In this document: positions 35,702 through 43,896 of the stretch, in pieces
Layout of the letters: every line of letters begins with the position of its first letter
Numbering within the stretch: position 1 is the first letter of the stretch
Assembly (NCBI GenBank): GCA_910574865.1
Contig: CAJTDN010000011.1
Coordinates: 62,001 to 126,000, forward strand
Reading direction: 5' to 3'
Length of the DNA stretch: 64,000 nucleotides
DNA from: Lachnospiraceae bacterium
GTDB lineage: Bacteria; Bacillota; Clostridia; Lachnospirales; Lachnospiraceae
Notes under the pieces: generated by a model
Told to the model about the DNA's origin: nothing
Database searches by the model: none
The model's input: the letters and a program-made list of their open reading frames with translations, nothing else
Made by a program: the position numbers and the translations under genes

Positions 35702-36946
35702 TTATGCTTCCACGTCCGTCATCAGATTATTCCACGTATTGTTCACTTCTTCAACGCAATCCACATAAATCTGCGCCAACTGCTTGCTCGGGATACCAAG
35801 TTCCTCCGCCAGTTCCTTGCTGCTCTTCCAGTCCGCGTGCTCATACGCGATTACAAGCTTCTGCACCTTGCCCGGAATACCTTCCCCGGTAAGCAATCCC
35901 ACTTTCACCTCGTCAGGCACCGGAATCTCGTCCAGCAGTTCTTTAAGCGGGGCGTTTACCATATAATCCAACGTGGAGAACATGCCCATCATGTATGCGT
36001 CGGCCGCAGCGAACTTCCTTCCCGGAATCATGCCCGCGATTTCTGAGGCAAGCTTCGCCCGCAAGAATGATATTTTTAAAAGCTCCTCGGAACCCGGATG
36101 CTCCTCCTGGTCGAAGCTCAACATGTATACCCAATGCCGTAGCTGTCCGATACCCAGCGTCACAAGTGCCTGTCGAATCGAGGCGGTACGCGTGCGGAGA
36201 GCGAAATACGCGGAATTGACCAGTTTCAGGAGCTGGTACGTAAGTCCGGCATCGCGGCTGATGATTTCCTCCACTTCCATGAAATCCGGTTCGTCTTTCG
36301 AAACGGCAACCATGAGCTGGAAGAAATTTCCCTGCATGTACTCCACCTTGTCAACCTTGGACACGAGCGTGTTCGCCACATAGCTTCCTTCCAGGTAATC
36401 CACGCCAAGCTCCACCGCCGAGTCATAGGCCTCTTTCGTGTCCACGTTGGTCGCGATGCACTTCTTCCCGAATCCCCTCGCCATCTGGATGATGTTCACC
36501 GCCGTCTTCTGCTTCGGACTGCCAGGTGCATATTCAGCCATGCTAATCCGAATGTACGCGGCATAATCCAACATGCTGAAATATTTCGGCGAAAACTGGA
36601 AATCATTAATCGCGAACTGGTATCCATTATCACAATACTTCCTGATGATGGGCATCGCCAAGGGGTGGATAATTACGGTATCCTCAATCTGGATGATGAT
36701 TTTCTCCTGCCCGAACATCTTCGGCGTGTTGCGAAGCAAAAGCGATGGCGTAAACGTCACGAACATGGGCTTGTCATTAATAATCTTCGCGCTGTTCGAC
36801 AGCAGGAAGTTGGAAATCGTATCCGCCGCCGACGTCTCGTTATTATTGTATAGACTGTCCTTGCCCCCCTGGAAGAGCAGTTCATATCCTACAATCCGTT
36901 CTTCTTTTACATCTTTAATTGCCTGTCTTACTACGCATCTATCCAT
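35702..36946 (-). CDS. EAL-HDOD signalling protein with degenerate EAL domain
   Basis: A 414-residue cytosolic protein. The N-terminal EAL fold keeps ELL (E22) but reads NDFQ (115-118) for DDFG and CIATNVD for the late catalytic Glu motif, so it should not hydrolyse cyclic di-GMP. The C-terminal HDOD domain (EIISRDAGLTYQLLKLVNSA; RQALVTLGIGQLRHWVYML) lacks HD phosphohydrolase residues, as is normal for HDOD. This is the YuxH/CdgJ-type layout, known to influence motility in some bacteria. Its ATG overlaps the cheV stop by one base. Confidence 0.9.
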   Translation of the reverse strand: MDRCVVRQAIKDVKEERIVGYELLFQGGKDSLYNNNETSAADTISNFLLSNSAKIINDKPMFVTFTPSLLLRNTPKMFGQEKIIIQIEDTVIIHPLAMPIIRKYCDNGYQFAINDFQFSPKYFSMLDYAAYIRISMAEYAPGSPKQKTAVNIIQMARGFGKKCIATNVDTKEAYDSAVELGVDYLEGSYVANTLVSKVDKVEYMQGNFFQLMVAVSKDEPDFMEVEEIISRDAGLTYQLLKLVNSAYFALRTRTASIRQALVTLGIGQLRHWVYMLSFDQEEHPGSEELLKISFLRAKLASEIAGMIPGRKFAAADAYMMGMFSTLDYMVNAPLKELLDEIPVPDEVKVGLLTGEGIPGKVQKLVIAYEHADWKSSKELAEELGIPSKQLAQIYVDCVEEVNNTWNNLMTDVEA

Positions 36947-37863
36947 TATTCTTCTTTTCCCTTTGCCAATAATTCGTCCATAACAGTTACAAGATGCCCA
37001 ATCTCCGGCTTGGAGAGCTGTTCATCGGCACCAATTTCCCTTCCCTTGATTTCCATCTCCGGACTAATTAAAGATGAAAAAATAATGAGCGGAATCTGCT
37101 TTAATTTTTCGTCCGACTTGACCAGTTTGGTCAGCCTGTGCCCATCCATCTTGGGCATCTCGATGTCGGTAATGATAAGGCTCGCCCTCTCCAGCAAGTC
37201 CTCCGAATCCCGGATGGAAGAAAGGTAACTCCATGCCTCTTGCCCGTTGTTAAACTGTATCAGGTTCTCATATCCGGCCTGGTGCAGGGCCTGCTCCACC
37301 ATCTTCGACAACAGCACGGAGTCCTCCACGCAGATAATCCTGCTGTCGTTCTTCTGGCGCACACCAAGCGCATCGATTTCATCCAGCTGGATGCCGGTTT
37401 CCGGGGCGATTTCGGCAACAATCTTCTCGAAATCCAAAATCGTCACGAGCTGTCCCTTGCACTGGGCGATTCCTGTCGCGATGCCCTCGGAACCACGGTT
37501 CAACGTCTTGTCCGGCTTCTGGATATCGTTCCATGATATTCTCTGGATCCCGACCACGGTCTGAACGCGGAACGCGATGTTCATCTTATTGAAGTTCGTA
37601 ATCACGAACAAATCCTTCTGCCCCGTCTCCGTCGGCCTGCCGCTCAAATAGAATGGCAAATCCACCACGGTAAGCATCGTGTCCCGTGGCTTGAAAATCC
37701 CTTCCACTGCCGAATGCGCATGCGGCATTGGCTTCACCTTGTCGCTCATCATGATTTCCTTGACCTTCGCCACGTTGATGCCATACAGTTCGTCGTAAAT
37801 CGTAAACTCCATAATCTCAATTTCATTTGTACCGGACTCTAAAAGTATCTCAGTATTTGCCAT
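36946..37863 (-). CDS. cheV: Chemotaxis coupling protein CheV (CheW-REC)
   Basis: A 305-residue protein coupling receptors to CheA and taking part in adaptation. An N-terminal CheW domain (MEFTIYDELYGINVAKVKEI) is fused to a receiver domain with the phospho-Asp in TDIEMPKMDG and the Lys in LSKPEI. It has a sigma-28-type promoter upstream. It is the only CheW-type protein in the window. Confidence 0.95.
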   Translation of the reverse strand: MANTEILLESGTNEIEIMEFTIYDELYGINVAKVKEIMMSDKVKPMPHAHSAVEGIFKPRDTMLTVVDLPFYLSGRPTETGQKDLFVITNFNKMNIAFRVQTVVGIQRISWNDIQKPDKTLNRGSEGIATGIAQCKGQLVTILDFEKIVAEIAPETGIQLDEIDALGVRQKNDSRIICVEDSVLLSKMVEQALHQAGYENLIQFNNGQEAWSYLSSIRDSEDLLERASLIITDIEMPKMDGHRLTKLVKSDEKLKQIPLIIFSSLISPEMEIKGREIGADEQLSKPEIGHLVTVMDELLAKGKEE

Positions 37864-37937
37864 AACACGCCATCCCTTCTTCTGCTATATTGCCACGACT
37901 TGTGGGCCGCAGGCCGTAACTCATAATCCTAATTTAT

Positions 37938-37964
37938 ATATCGGCAAAGATTCCCATTTTCTAA
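37938..37964 (-). promoter_or_regulatory. Sigma-28 (FliA) promoter of cheV
   Basis: On the minus strand an exact GCCGATAT (37938-37945) lies 15 bases after TTAG (or 14 after TAGA). The -10 is perfect and the -35 weak. It is about 75 bases before the cheV ATG, in the cheD-cheV spacer. It would give extra late expression of cheV, the EAL/HDOD gene, parA and the ComFB gene. Confidence 0.7.
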
Positions 37965-37978
37965 AGGGCTCTTCCTTG

Positions 37979-38461
37979 CTAAAGAGTGATTTCCGGATGA
38001 CCGGCGGTCCGGATTCTCACGGTTCCGTCCGCCACGTCGAGAAGCATCGTCCGCGCATAATTCGCGCCCACGTCCCTGCGGAGAATTCGGATTCCCTCGG
38101 CACGCAACACGTTTTCCACGTTCTGGCTGTTCCTGGCCCCGATGTTGCCAATCCCGTTCCCTTTCATCATCTCGAACATCTTTGCCCCTCCGGCAATCTT
38201 GCATTGATAACGGCTCTTTACCCCGCCGAACAACGCCATCTTGCGCAACGTCTCGCGGATTCCGGTGTCCGCGAACTTGAATACGTTCGACGCGTCCTGG
38301 TTTCCCGCCTCAGGTAGCATGATATGTATAAGTGCCCCGAGCTTGATCATCGGGTCATAAAGTGAAATGCCGATGCACGAGCCAAGGGCGTAGGTAATGA
38401 GCACCCCTTCCCGCCGCGCAATCTTCATATCGGCAATTCCTACCTTAATTTCCTTATTCAT
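37979..38461 (-). CDS. cheD: Chemoreceptor glutamine deamidase CheD
   Basis: A 160-residue enzyme that deamidates receptor Gln residues and is inhibited by CheC. The catalytic triad is intact at family spacing: T23, C29 (ALGSCIGISLYDP) and H46 (LIHIMLPEA). A KIAGGAKMF segment matches the CheC-binding side. It overlaps the end of cheC by eight bases. Confidence 0.95.
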   Translation of the reverse strand: MNKEIKVGIADMKIARREGVLITYALGSCIGISLYDPMIKLGALIHIMLPEAGNQDASNVFKFADTGIRETLRKMALFGGVKSRYQCKIAGGAKMFEMMKGNGIGNIGARNSQNVENVLRAEGIRILRRDVGANYARTMLLDVADGTVRIRTAGHPEITL

Positions 38462-39080
38462 ATGGTTTCACCAGCCTATCCATTAGATAATTCAAAGACT
38501 CTATATCCGGGAGCATCAAAAGATTACTCTCTACGTTTTTTTGTCCCATGACACATTTTCCGCTAATCATCATAATCTTATCCGACTCGTACCCAAGTTC
38601 TGCCATTGGGACGGTCATAATCGCGCCCAGCATGTTGATGGCAAATCCTGGCACGGACAAGGCAATCTCCACGTCCGCGAGCTTGGACAAGGAACCCACG
38701 TAAGAGGAAATGATAATGTTTCCTACCTCCGTCGCGGCAGAAATCTCCATTTCTCCCATCTCCGAATAGTCGCCGACCGATTTGTGAAGTATAAGTTTCG
38801 CGACCTCGTCAACAAAATTCAGCTTCATGACGAACAACATGATGCCGTTCACGTTGCCGCCCATCTGGACCAGCACGCCCGATATGAGTTCCTCCGGATC
38901 TCCCAGGCACTCCACTGCCTCGTTATATCCAAGAATCTCGACCTTCGGCAACGTCATCTCGACGTCCACCCCCAAAAGGCTTGACAAGGCGGTCGCAGCA
39001 TTTCCCGTGCCAATGCTGCCAATCTCTTTCATCATGTCCTTGGACATGTCATCCATGTCCTCATAACGCGCAATCTTCAT
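38454..39080 (-). CDS. cheC: CheY-P phosphatase CheC
   Basis: A 208-residue CYX phosphatase that dephosphorylates CheY-P and binds CheD. Of the two ExxN active sites, the second is intact (E118-N121, ATEVGNIII) but the first reads E19-I-G-S22 (KEIGSIGTGN), with Ser in place of Asn. I chose the ATG at 39078-39080, eight bases after AAAGGGG. It lies between flgG and cheD. Confidence 0.93.
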   Translation of the reverse strand: MKIARYEDMDDMSKDMMKEIGSIGTGNAATALSSLLGVDVEMTLPKVEILGYNEAVECLGDPEELISGVLVQMGGNVNGIMLFVMKLNFVDEVAKLILHKSVGDYSEMGEMEISAATEVGNIIISSYVGSLSKLADVEIALSVPGFAINMLGAIMTVPMAELGYESDKIMMISGKCVMGQKNVESNLLMLPDIESLNYLMDRLVKPYE

Positions 39081-39111
39081 ACATAATGCCCCTTTCTTCA
39101 CCTATCCATCT

Positions 39112-39816
39112 TTATCCGCGCAGCCCGTTAATCGTCTGCTCGATTTCATCCGAAGTCGCCACCATCTTGAGGGCATAGGAATATGCCCGCGAGGCAATGA
39201 CCACGTCGGAAATCTCCTGGGCCGAATTCACGTTGGACAACTCCACGTAATTCTCTACCAACCTGCTTTCGCCGTTAAGTCTGGGCGCGCCGTTCTTGGC
39301 CACTGGAACGAATTCAGTCGATCCGACGGACTCCATCCCGTTCGTATTGGCAAACGAGAAGATGCCGGGTTTTGCGGTCAATTCCCCGTCCACCAGGCGA
39401 ATCGGGTTCTGGTTCTCGTCGAGTACCAGCTTCTTCTTGTCCGTAATCAGGTAAAATTGCCCGTCATTATGCAGGGATAGTGAAAAATTACCGGCACGGG
39501 TATAAGAAATGCTGTTGTCTATCTGATTGCGCACCATGAAAAATCCGTCACCCTCTATCGCGTAATTGTATCCGCCGTCGTCCCTCGATTCAAAACCATA
39601 GCAACTATAATCCGTGTTCGTATGCTGCAGCTTCACGCCCGTTCCCGTCGAAACACGGTCATAGCTGTGCATGTTATAATATAACAAGTCCATGAACACG
39701 GAACTTTTTGTCTTATATCCTACCGTGTTGACGTTCGCCATGTTATTTGATATGACGTTCATTTTCTCTTGCTCGGTCATGGCTCCCCGGGCCGCCGTAT
39801 AAAACGATGCGTTCAT
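39112..39816 (-). CDS. flgG: Flagellar rod protein, FlgF/FlgG family (second copy)
   Basis: A 234-residue distal-rod-type protein. The N-terminal motif MNVISNNMANVNTVGYKTKS and the C-terminal YVELSNVNSAQEISDVVIAS then RAYSYALKM are family hallmarks; DGFFMVRNQ and YTRAGNFSL mark the central part. Which of the two adjacent rod genes is FlgF and which FlgG cannot be settled here. A 383-bp hairpin-rich spacer precedes it. Confidence 0.85.
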   Translation of the reverse strand: MNASFYTAARGAMTEQEKMNVISNNMANVNTVGYKTKSSVFMDLLYYNMHSYDRVSTGTGVKLQHTNTDYSCYGFESRDDGGYNYAIEGDGFFMVRNQIDNSISYTRAGNFSLSLHNDGQFYLITDKKKLVLDENQNPIRLVDGELTAKPGIFSFANTNGMESVGSTEFVPVAKNGAPRLNGESRLVENYVELSNVNSAQEISDVVIASRAYSYALKMVATSDEIEQTINGLRG

Positions 39817-39842
39817 TCTTTTACCTCCAAACTAAACTGACA

Positions 39843-40103
39843 TGTCGCCTGACGGCGACACCACTATAAGTGCAATATTCCGCAGCAAGCTGCGGGATAT
39901 CGCACCCTCGCGGCAGTCGCCAAGGTCATGCAGGCATGACTTTGGCTCGTTGCTCGCGGGAATAAAAGTCAATTGCTCCGTGCTTACGCACTCCCACAAT
40001 CGCTACCCGAATTCACAATCCGGGCTATCGCCCTACTTGTTCATACGGGTTAGCCCGTCCAATGTCTATGTTATTGCGGATGCAAGCATCCTCCATAACA
40101 TAG
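39843..40103 (-). other. Array of perfect stem-loops in the flgF-flgG spacer
   Basis: The 383-bp spacer 39817-40199 has no gene. It holds consecutive stems: TGTCGCC/GGCGACA (39843-39860); a ~15-bp stem around CCGCAGC-AA-GCTGCGG (39871-39904); CCAAGGTCATGC/GCATGACTTTGG with an outer CCC..CGCG stem (39905-39960); GTGC-TTAC-GCAC (39980-39991); GGGC-TATC-GCCC (40022-40033); ACGGG-TTAG-CCCGT (40045-40058); and CTATGTTAT/ATAACATAG with inner GGATGC-AA-GCATCC (40066-40103). None has a T-run. It would be transcribed as part of the long operon. Confidence 0.8.
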
Positions 40104-40199
40104 CCGCTGTCCGGGACTTTTATAGTAAAATTAAGGAAGCTCTTCCTTCTCTGCCCCATCGCAACATCCACTCAACTAGGCTCGAAACGTTGCTTCTGG

Positions 40200-40952
40200 T
40201 CATGTCGGTCCAATCTCCACGATTTGTCCCATCAACTGGTCGTACATCCTCTGAATCTGGGCCGCGCTCTGCAGTGCCCTCTCTGTACCCATCATGTCCG
40301 TCATCTCCTTGATTGGATCGACGTTGGAATCCTCCAGGTAATACTGCATGATGGGGGCGTCTATGGCCCTGCCGTTCCCGGTGGCGATGAACAAGTCCCC
40401 GGTCGCCTTCTCCAAATCCGCCTCATAATCGTCAAAGTCAACCACGCGAATCCTGCCCAGGAACTGTCCGGTCTCGCCGTCGTACAAGCCGCCCATCGTG
40501 TCCGTGTCCAATTTGTCCACTCCCAGGTAAATGGGACCGTTCGTCCCCATCACCCTGCCCGCGCCGTCCAAGTACAAGTAGCCCTGGTTATCCAAGACAA
40601 AAGATCCGTTTCTCGTGTATCTGAGTCCATCCTCGGTCTGGATTTCAAAAAAACCGCCGTCCGAGGTCAGCGCGAAGTCGAGGGAACTCGCCGTACTCGT
40701 GAGCCCTCCCTTTCTGTAGTTCGTCACGTTACCATCCCCGGCCACGATACGGTTCATCTCGCCAATCGGGGTGCTGCCACTCTTATCCATGTTGCCCGTG
40801 CGGTACATCATGACGTCCCGAAACGTCGTCTCCGTGAACGTGTCACCGCGGAACCCCGGCGTGGTGACGTTCACCATGTTGTTACTGATTACGTTCAATT
40901 TCCGCGTCTGCGTCAAAACGCCGGACGCCAAATTATAAAATCCCTGAAACAT
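40200..40952 (-). CDS. flgF: Flagellar rod protein, FlgF/FlgG family (first copy)
   Basis: A 250-residue rod protein. The start LNVISNNMVNVTTPGFRGDT, the central DGGFFEIQTEDGLRYTRNG and the C-terminal YYLEDSNVDPIKEMTDMMGT are typical. AAGGAGG lies upstream. It overlaps the fliA 3' end by 20 bases. The FlgF or FlgG assignment is provisional. Confidence 0.85.
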   Translation of the reverse strand: MFQGFYNLASGVLTQTRKLNVISNNMVNVTTPGFRGDTFTETTFRDVMMYRTGNMDKSGSTPIGEMNRIVAGDGNVTNYRKGGLTSTASSLDFALTSDGGFFEIQTEDGLRYTRNGSFVLDNQGYLYLDGAGRVMGTNGPIYLGVDKLDTDTMGGLYDGETGQFLGRIRVVDFDDYEADLEKATGDLFIATGNGRAIDAPIMQYYLEDSNVDPIKEMTDMMGTERALQSAAQIQRMYDQLMGQIVEIGPT

Positions 40953-41733
40953 GAACTTCCTCCTTTCTCTTCATGCCCATCTCTTGTTGCAGGCTCTGCC
41001 TCAATTTTCCAATCGCCTTGGCGTGAATCTGCGAGACCCTCGGCTCGCTAATCTCCATGACCGCCGCGATTTCCTTCATGTTCAATTCCTCCACGTAATA
41101 GAGAGATATCACAATCTGCTCCTTCTCCTTGAGCGAGCAGATGGCATCCTTCAAAATTTGCCTAAACTCGTTTTCCAAGTACTGCTCTTCCGGCTGGCTT
41201 GTGTAGTCCTGGTTCAAAAGCCCCGTCACCTTCTGCTTTTCCTGGCTTTCCTCCATCACCATGTCAAGCGACAAGACGGAAAACAAGTTCATCTTCCCCA
41301 GAATTTCCTGAAGTTTTTCCACCGTCATCCCCACCGCGTCCGCGACTTCCGCGTCGGAGGGCATGACACCGTTCTGGACGTACATTTCCATCCGCTTTTC
41401 CTGAATCTCCTTTGAACTCTTCCTCACAGTCCTCGGAACCCAGTCCTGTTTCCTTGCAATATCAATAATCATTCCCCGAATGCGCCGGGAAACATAGGTC
41501 TCAAAGCGAGCGTTCTTACTAACATCATATTTGTCCAAGGCCTTCATCAAAACAATCACGCCTTCGTTGATGATGTCCTCCACTTGGGTGAATCCCAGGT
41601 AAACGTCCCTCATCTGCACCGCGATACTCTTCACGATGTACAAATAGCGGAGGGTAAGCTCTTTCTTTATTTCAGCATCGCCCGTCATCTGATACAGCTC
41701 AAGAAGCTCTTCATTCGTCCTGCCATCTTCCAT
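40933..41733 (-). CDS. fliA: Flagellar sigma factor FliA (sigma-28/SigD)
   Basis: A 266-residue sigma factor directing late flagellar and chemotaxis promoters of the TAAA-15-GCCGATAA type. Region 2 (YDVSKNARFETYVSRRIRGM; WVPRTVRKS) and region 4 (VISLYYVEELNMKEIAAVME) are intact. It is the target of FlgM, also in this window. It directly follows flhA, where flhF, flhG and che genes would lie in Bacillus. Confidence 0.95.
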   Translation of the reverse strand: MEDGRTNEELLELYQMTGDAEIKKELTLRYLYIVKSIAVQMRDVYLGFTQVEDIINEGVIVLMKALDKYDVSKNARFETYVSRRIRGMIIDIARKQDWVPRTVRKSSKEIQEKRMEMYVQNGVMPSDAEVADAVGMTVEKLQEILGKMNLFSVLSLDMVMEESQEKQKVTGLLNQDYTSQPEEQYLENEFRQILKDAICSLKEKEQIVISLYYVEELNMKEIAAVMEISEPRVSQIHAKAIGKLRQSLQQEMGMKRKEEVHVSGIL

Positions 41734-41817
41734 AAATACCTACGCCTCCTCCCGCCTATATTCTTACATTGCCCACGTAAGCGCACCGTTCATCCTACAC
41801 GCTTTCCAAACGCCCCA

Positions 41818-43893
41818 TCACTTCTTGGAAACCGAGATGCTCCCAATCGCCTGAATCTGGACATTGTTCGTAATCTCATGGAAAGATAAAACATACACCG
41901 ACGGATAAAACTGCTCCAGCATCCGATACACGTAAACGCGGATGACCTGGCTCGTCAGGATGATTGGATCTTGCGCCAATTCGTGGAACTTCTTGGCCGC
42001 GGTACCAATCTGCATCACCACGTCCTGCAAAATATCCGGCTGTAACGCCATGTAATAGCCCTGCTCTCCCTTGGTCAGGCTGGAAACCATCATCTTCTCC
42101 AGCTCCGCGTCCAAGGTAAGCACCCGCATCTGTCCACCCTGGCAGAACTTGCTGGTAATGGTCCTCTTAAGTGCCGTCCGAATGTTCTCTATAATCATCG
42201 TCAAATCCGACCCGGCCGCCGCCGAATCGGAAATGCTCTCGAGTATCGTCTCCATGTCCTTAATCGGAATTCCTTCCTTCAAAAGGCTCACCAGGATTTT
42301 CTGCAACATGGCATAAGAAACGACTCCCGGAATCATCTCGTCCACGAGGTTACTCGTCCTCTGCTTCAAGTTCTCGACAAGCTTCACCACTTCATCCCGG
42401 CTCAAAAGCTCGAACGCGTGCCGCCGCACCGTCTCGGACAAATGCGTGACCATGACGGACAGCGGATCGATGACCGTGTACCCGTAAATCTCGGCCATCT
42501 CCTTGTTTTCCGGAAGAATCCACTTGCTCGGAATTCCATAGGCCGGCTCGATGGTCTCGATTCCGTCAATCTCTCCCGCCGGATTCTCAGGCTCCAGTGC
42601 CAGGTAATGGTCAATCAAAATCTCACCTCGCTCCACTTCCTCGCCCTTGACCTTGATAACGTACTGGTTCGTGTTCAGGCTGGAACTGTCCCTAAGCCGC
42701 ACGGAAGGAATGACGAATCCCATCTCCTGCGCGTACTGCCTCCTGAAAATCACGATGCGGTTGAGCATCTTGCCGCCACCCCTCTCGTCCACCAGGGGAA
42801 TCAGGCTGTATCCAAACTCCATCTCGATTGGCTCCACGCCAATCAGCGAATACACGTTGTTGATGTCGCGATAATACTCTTCCTCGCTTGGCTCTTCCAC
42901 CCCGGCTTCCGCCGGCGCTTCCATCGCCGCCACCTGGGCCGCTTCCGCCGCCTCTTTCATCTTATTCATCAGCCGCCATCCTGCCACCAGAAACACGATG
43001 GAAAGTATGCCGAATTGCAATTTCGGCATTCCTGGAATCATCATCAGGCATGCCAGCACGCCACCCGTGAACATGATGGCCCTCGGCTGCGCCAGGAACT
43101 GCTTCGAAACGTCCTCGTTGAGGCTGCCTTCCGACACCGAGCGGGTCACGATCATGCCCGTCGCGGTGGAAATCAGAAGTGCCGGAATCTGTGACACCAG
43201 ACCGTCACCGACCGTCGCGATGGAATACACAGACAACGCCTCCGTAAGTTCCATGCCGCCCATCACGATACCGATAATGAAACCGCCAATCAGATTGACG
43301 AAAGTAATGATGATGGACATAATCGCGTCACCCTTCACGATTTTCGTCGCACCATCCATGGCCCCGTAAAAGTCAGCCTCCCGCTGGATTTTCGAACGCC
43401 TCAGCCTCGCGTCGGCCTCACTGATGAGTCCCGCGCTCAAGTCAGCGTCAATCGCCATCTGCTTTCCGGGCATCGCGTCCAACGTAAACCTCGCCGCGAC
43501 TTCCGCGACACGCTCCGCGCCCTTACTGATGACAATAAACTGGACCAGCACGATGATGAAGAAGATGATGAAGCCGACGACCACGTTCCCCTGCAGGATG
43601 AACGTACCAAAAGACTTGATTACCTCTCCCGCGCTTCCTGAATTTGACAAGATGTTCCTCGTGGAAGAGACGTTGATTCCCAAACGAAACAAGGTCGTGA
43701 CAAGAAGCAGCGAGGGAAAAATGGAAAATTCCAACGGCTCCTTGATGCTCATGCTTACCAGCAGGATAATCATCGAAATCGATATATTTATAATAATCAT
43801 GACATCCAACAAAAATGGACTCATAGGAATCATCAACAACAGGACGATTAGAATGACAAAAATCGTCACCGCGTTATTCATTACATTCTTCAT
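41818..43893 (-). CDS. flhA: Flagellar export apparatus protein FlhA
   Basis: A 691-residue membrane protein of the type III export gate. About eight N-terminal membrane segments, the FHIPEP-type cytoplasmic linker region (KGAERVAEVAARFTLDAMPG KQMAIDADLSAG) and a C-terminal cytosolic domain that docks chaperone-substrate complexes. Length is normal. GGAG lies six bases before ATG, and the gene starts three bases after flhB. Confidence 0.97.
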   Translation of the reverse strand: MKNVMNNAVTIFVILIVLLLMIPMSPFLLDVMIIINISISMIILLVSMSIKEPLEFSIFPSLLLVTTLFRLGINVSSTRNILSNSGSAGEVIKSFGTFILQGNVVVGFIIFFIIVLVQFIVISKGAERVAEVAARFTLDAMPGKQMAIDADLSAGLISEADARLRRSKIQREADFYGAMDGATKIVKGDAIMSIIITFVNLIGGFIIGIVMGGMELTEALSVYSIATVGDGLVSQIPALLISTATGMIVTRSVSEGSLNEDVSKQFLAQPRAIMFTGGVLACLMMIPGMPKLQFGILSIVFLVAGWRLMNKMKEAAEAAQVAAMEAPAEAGVEEPSEEEYYRDINNVYSLIGVEPIEMEFGYSLIPLVDERGGGKMLNRIVIFRRQYAQEMGFVIPSVRLRDSSSLNTNQYVIKVKGEEVERGEILIDHYLALEPENPAGEIDGIETIEPAYGIPSKWILPENKEMAEIYGYTVIDPLSVMVTHLSETVRRHAFELLSRDEVVKLVENLKQRTSNLVDEMIPGVVSYAMLQKILVSLLKEGIPIKDMETILESISDSAAAGSDLTMIIENIRTALKRTITSKFCQGGQMRVLTLDAELEKMMVSSLTKGEQGYYMALQPDILQDVVMQIGTAAKKFHELAQDPIILTSQVIRVYVYRMLEQFYPSVYVLSFHEITNNVQIQAIGSISVSKK

Positions 43894-43896
43894 GCT

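Noticed and set aside
38425-38450. Another sigma-28 -10 box (GCCGATAT) on the minus strand
   Set aside because: It lies inside the cheD coding sequence (codons for I-A-D-M) and has no TAAA at the right distance.
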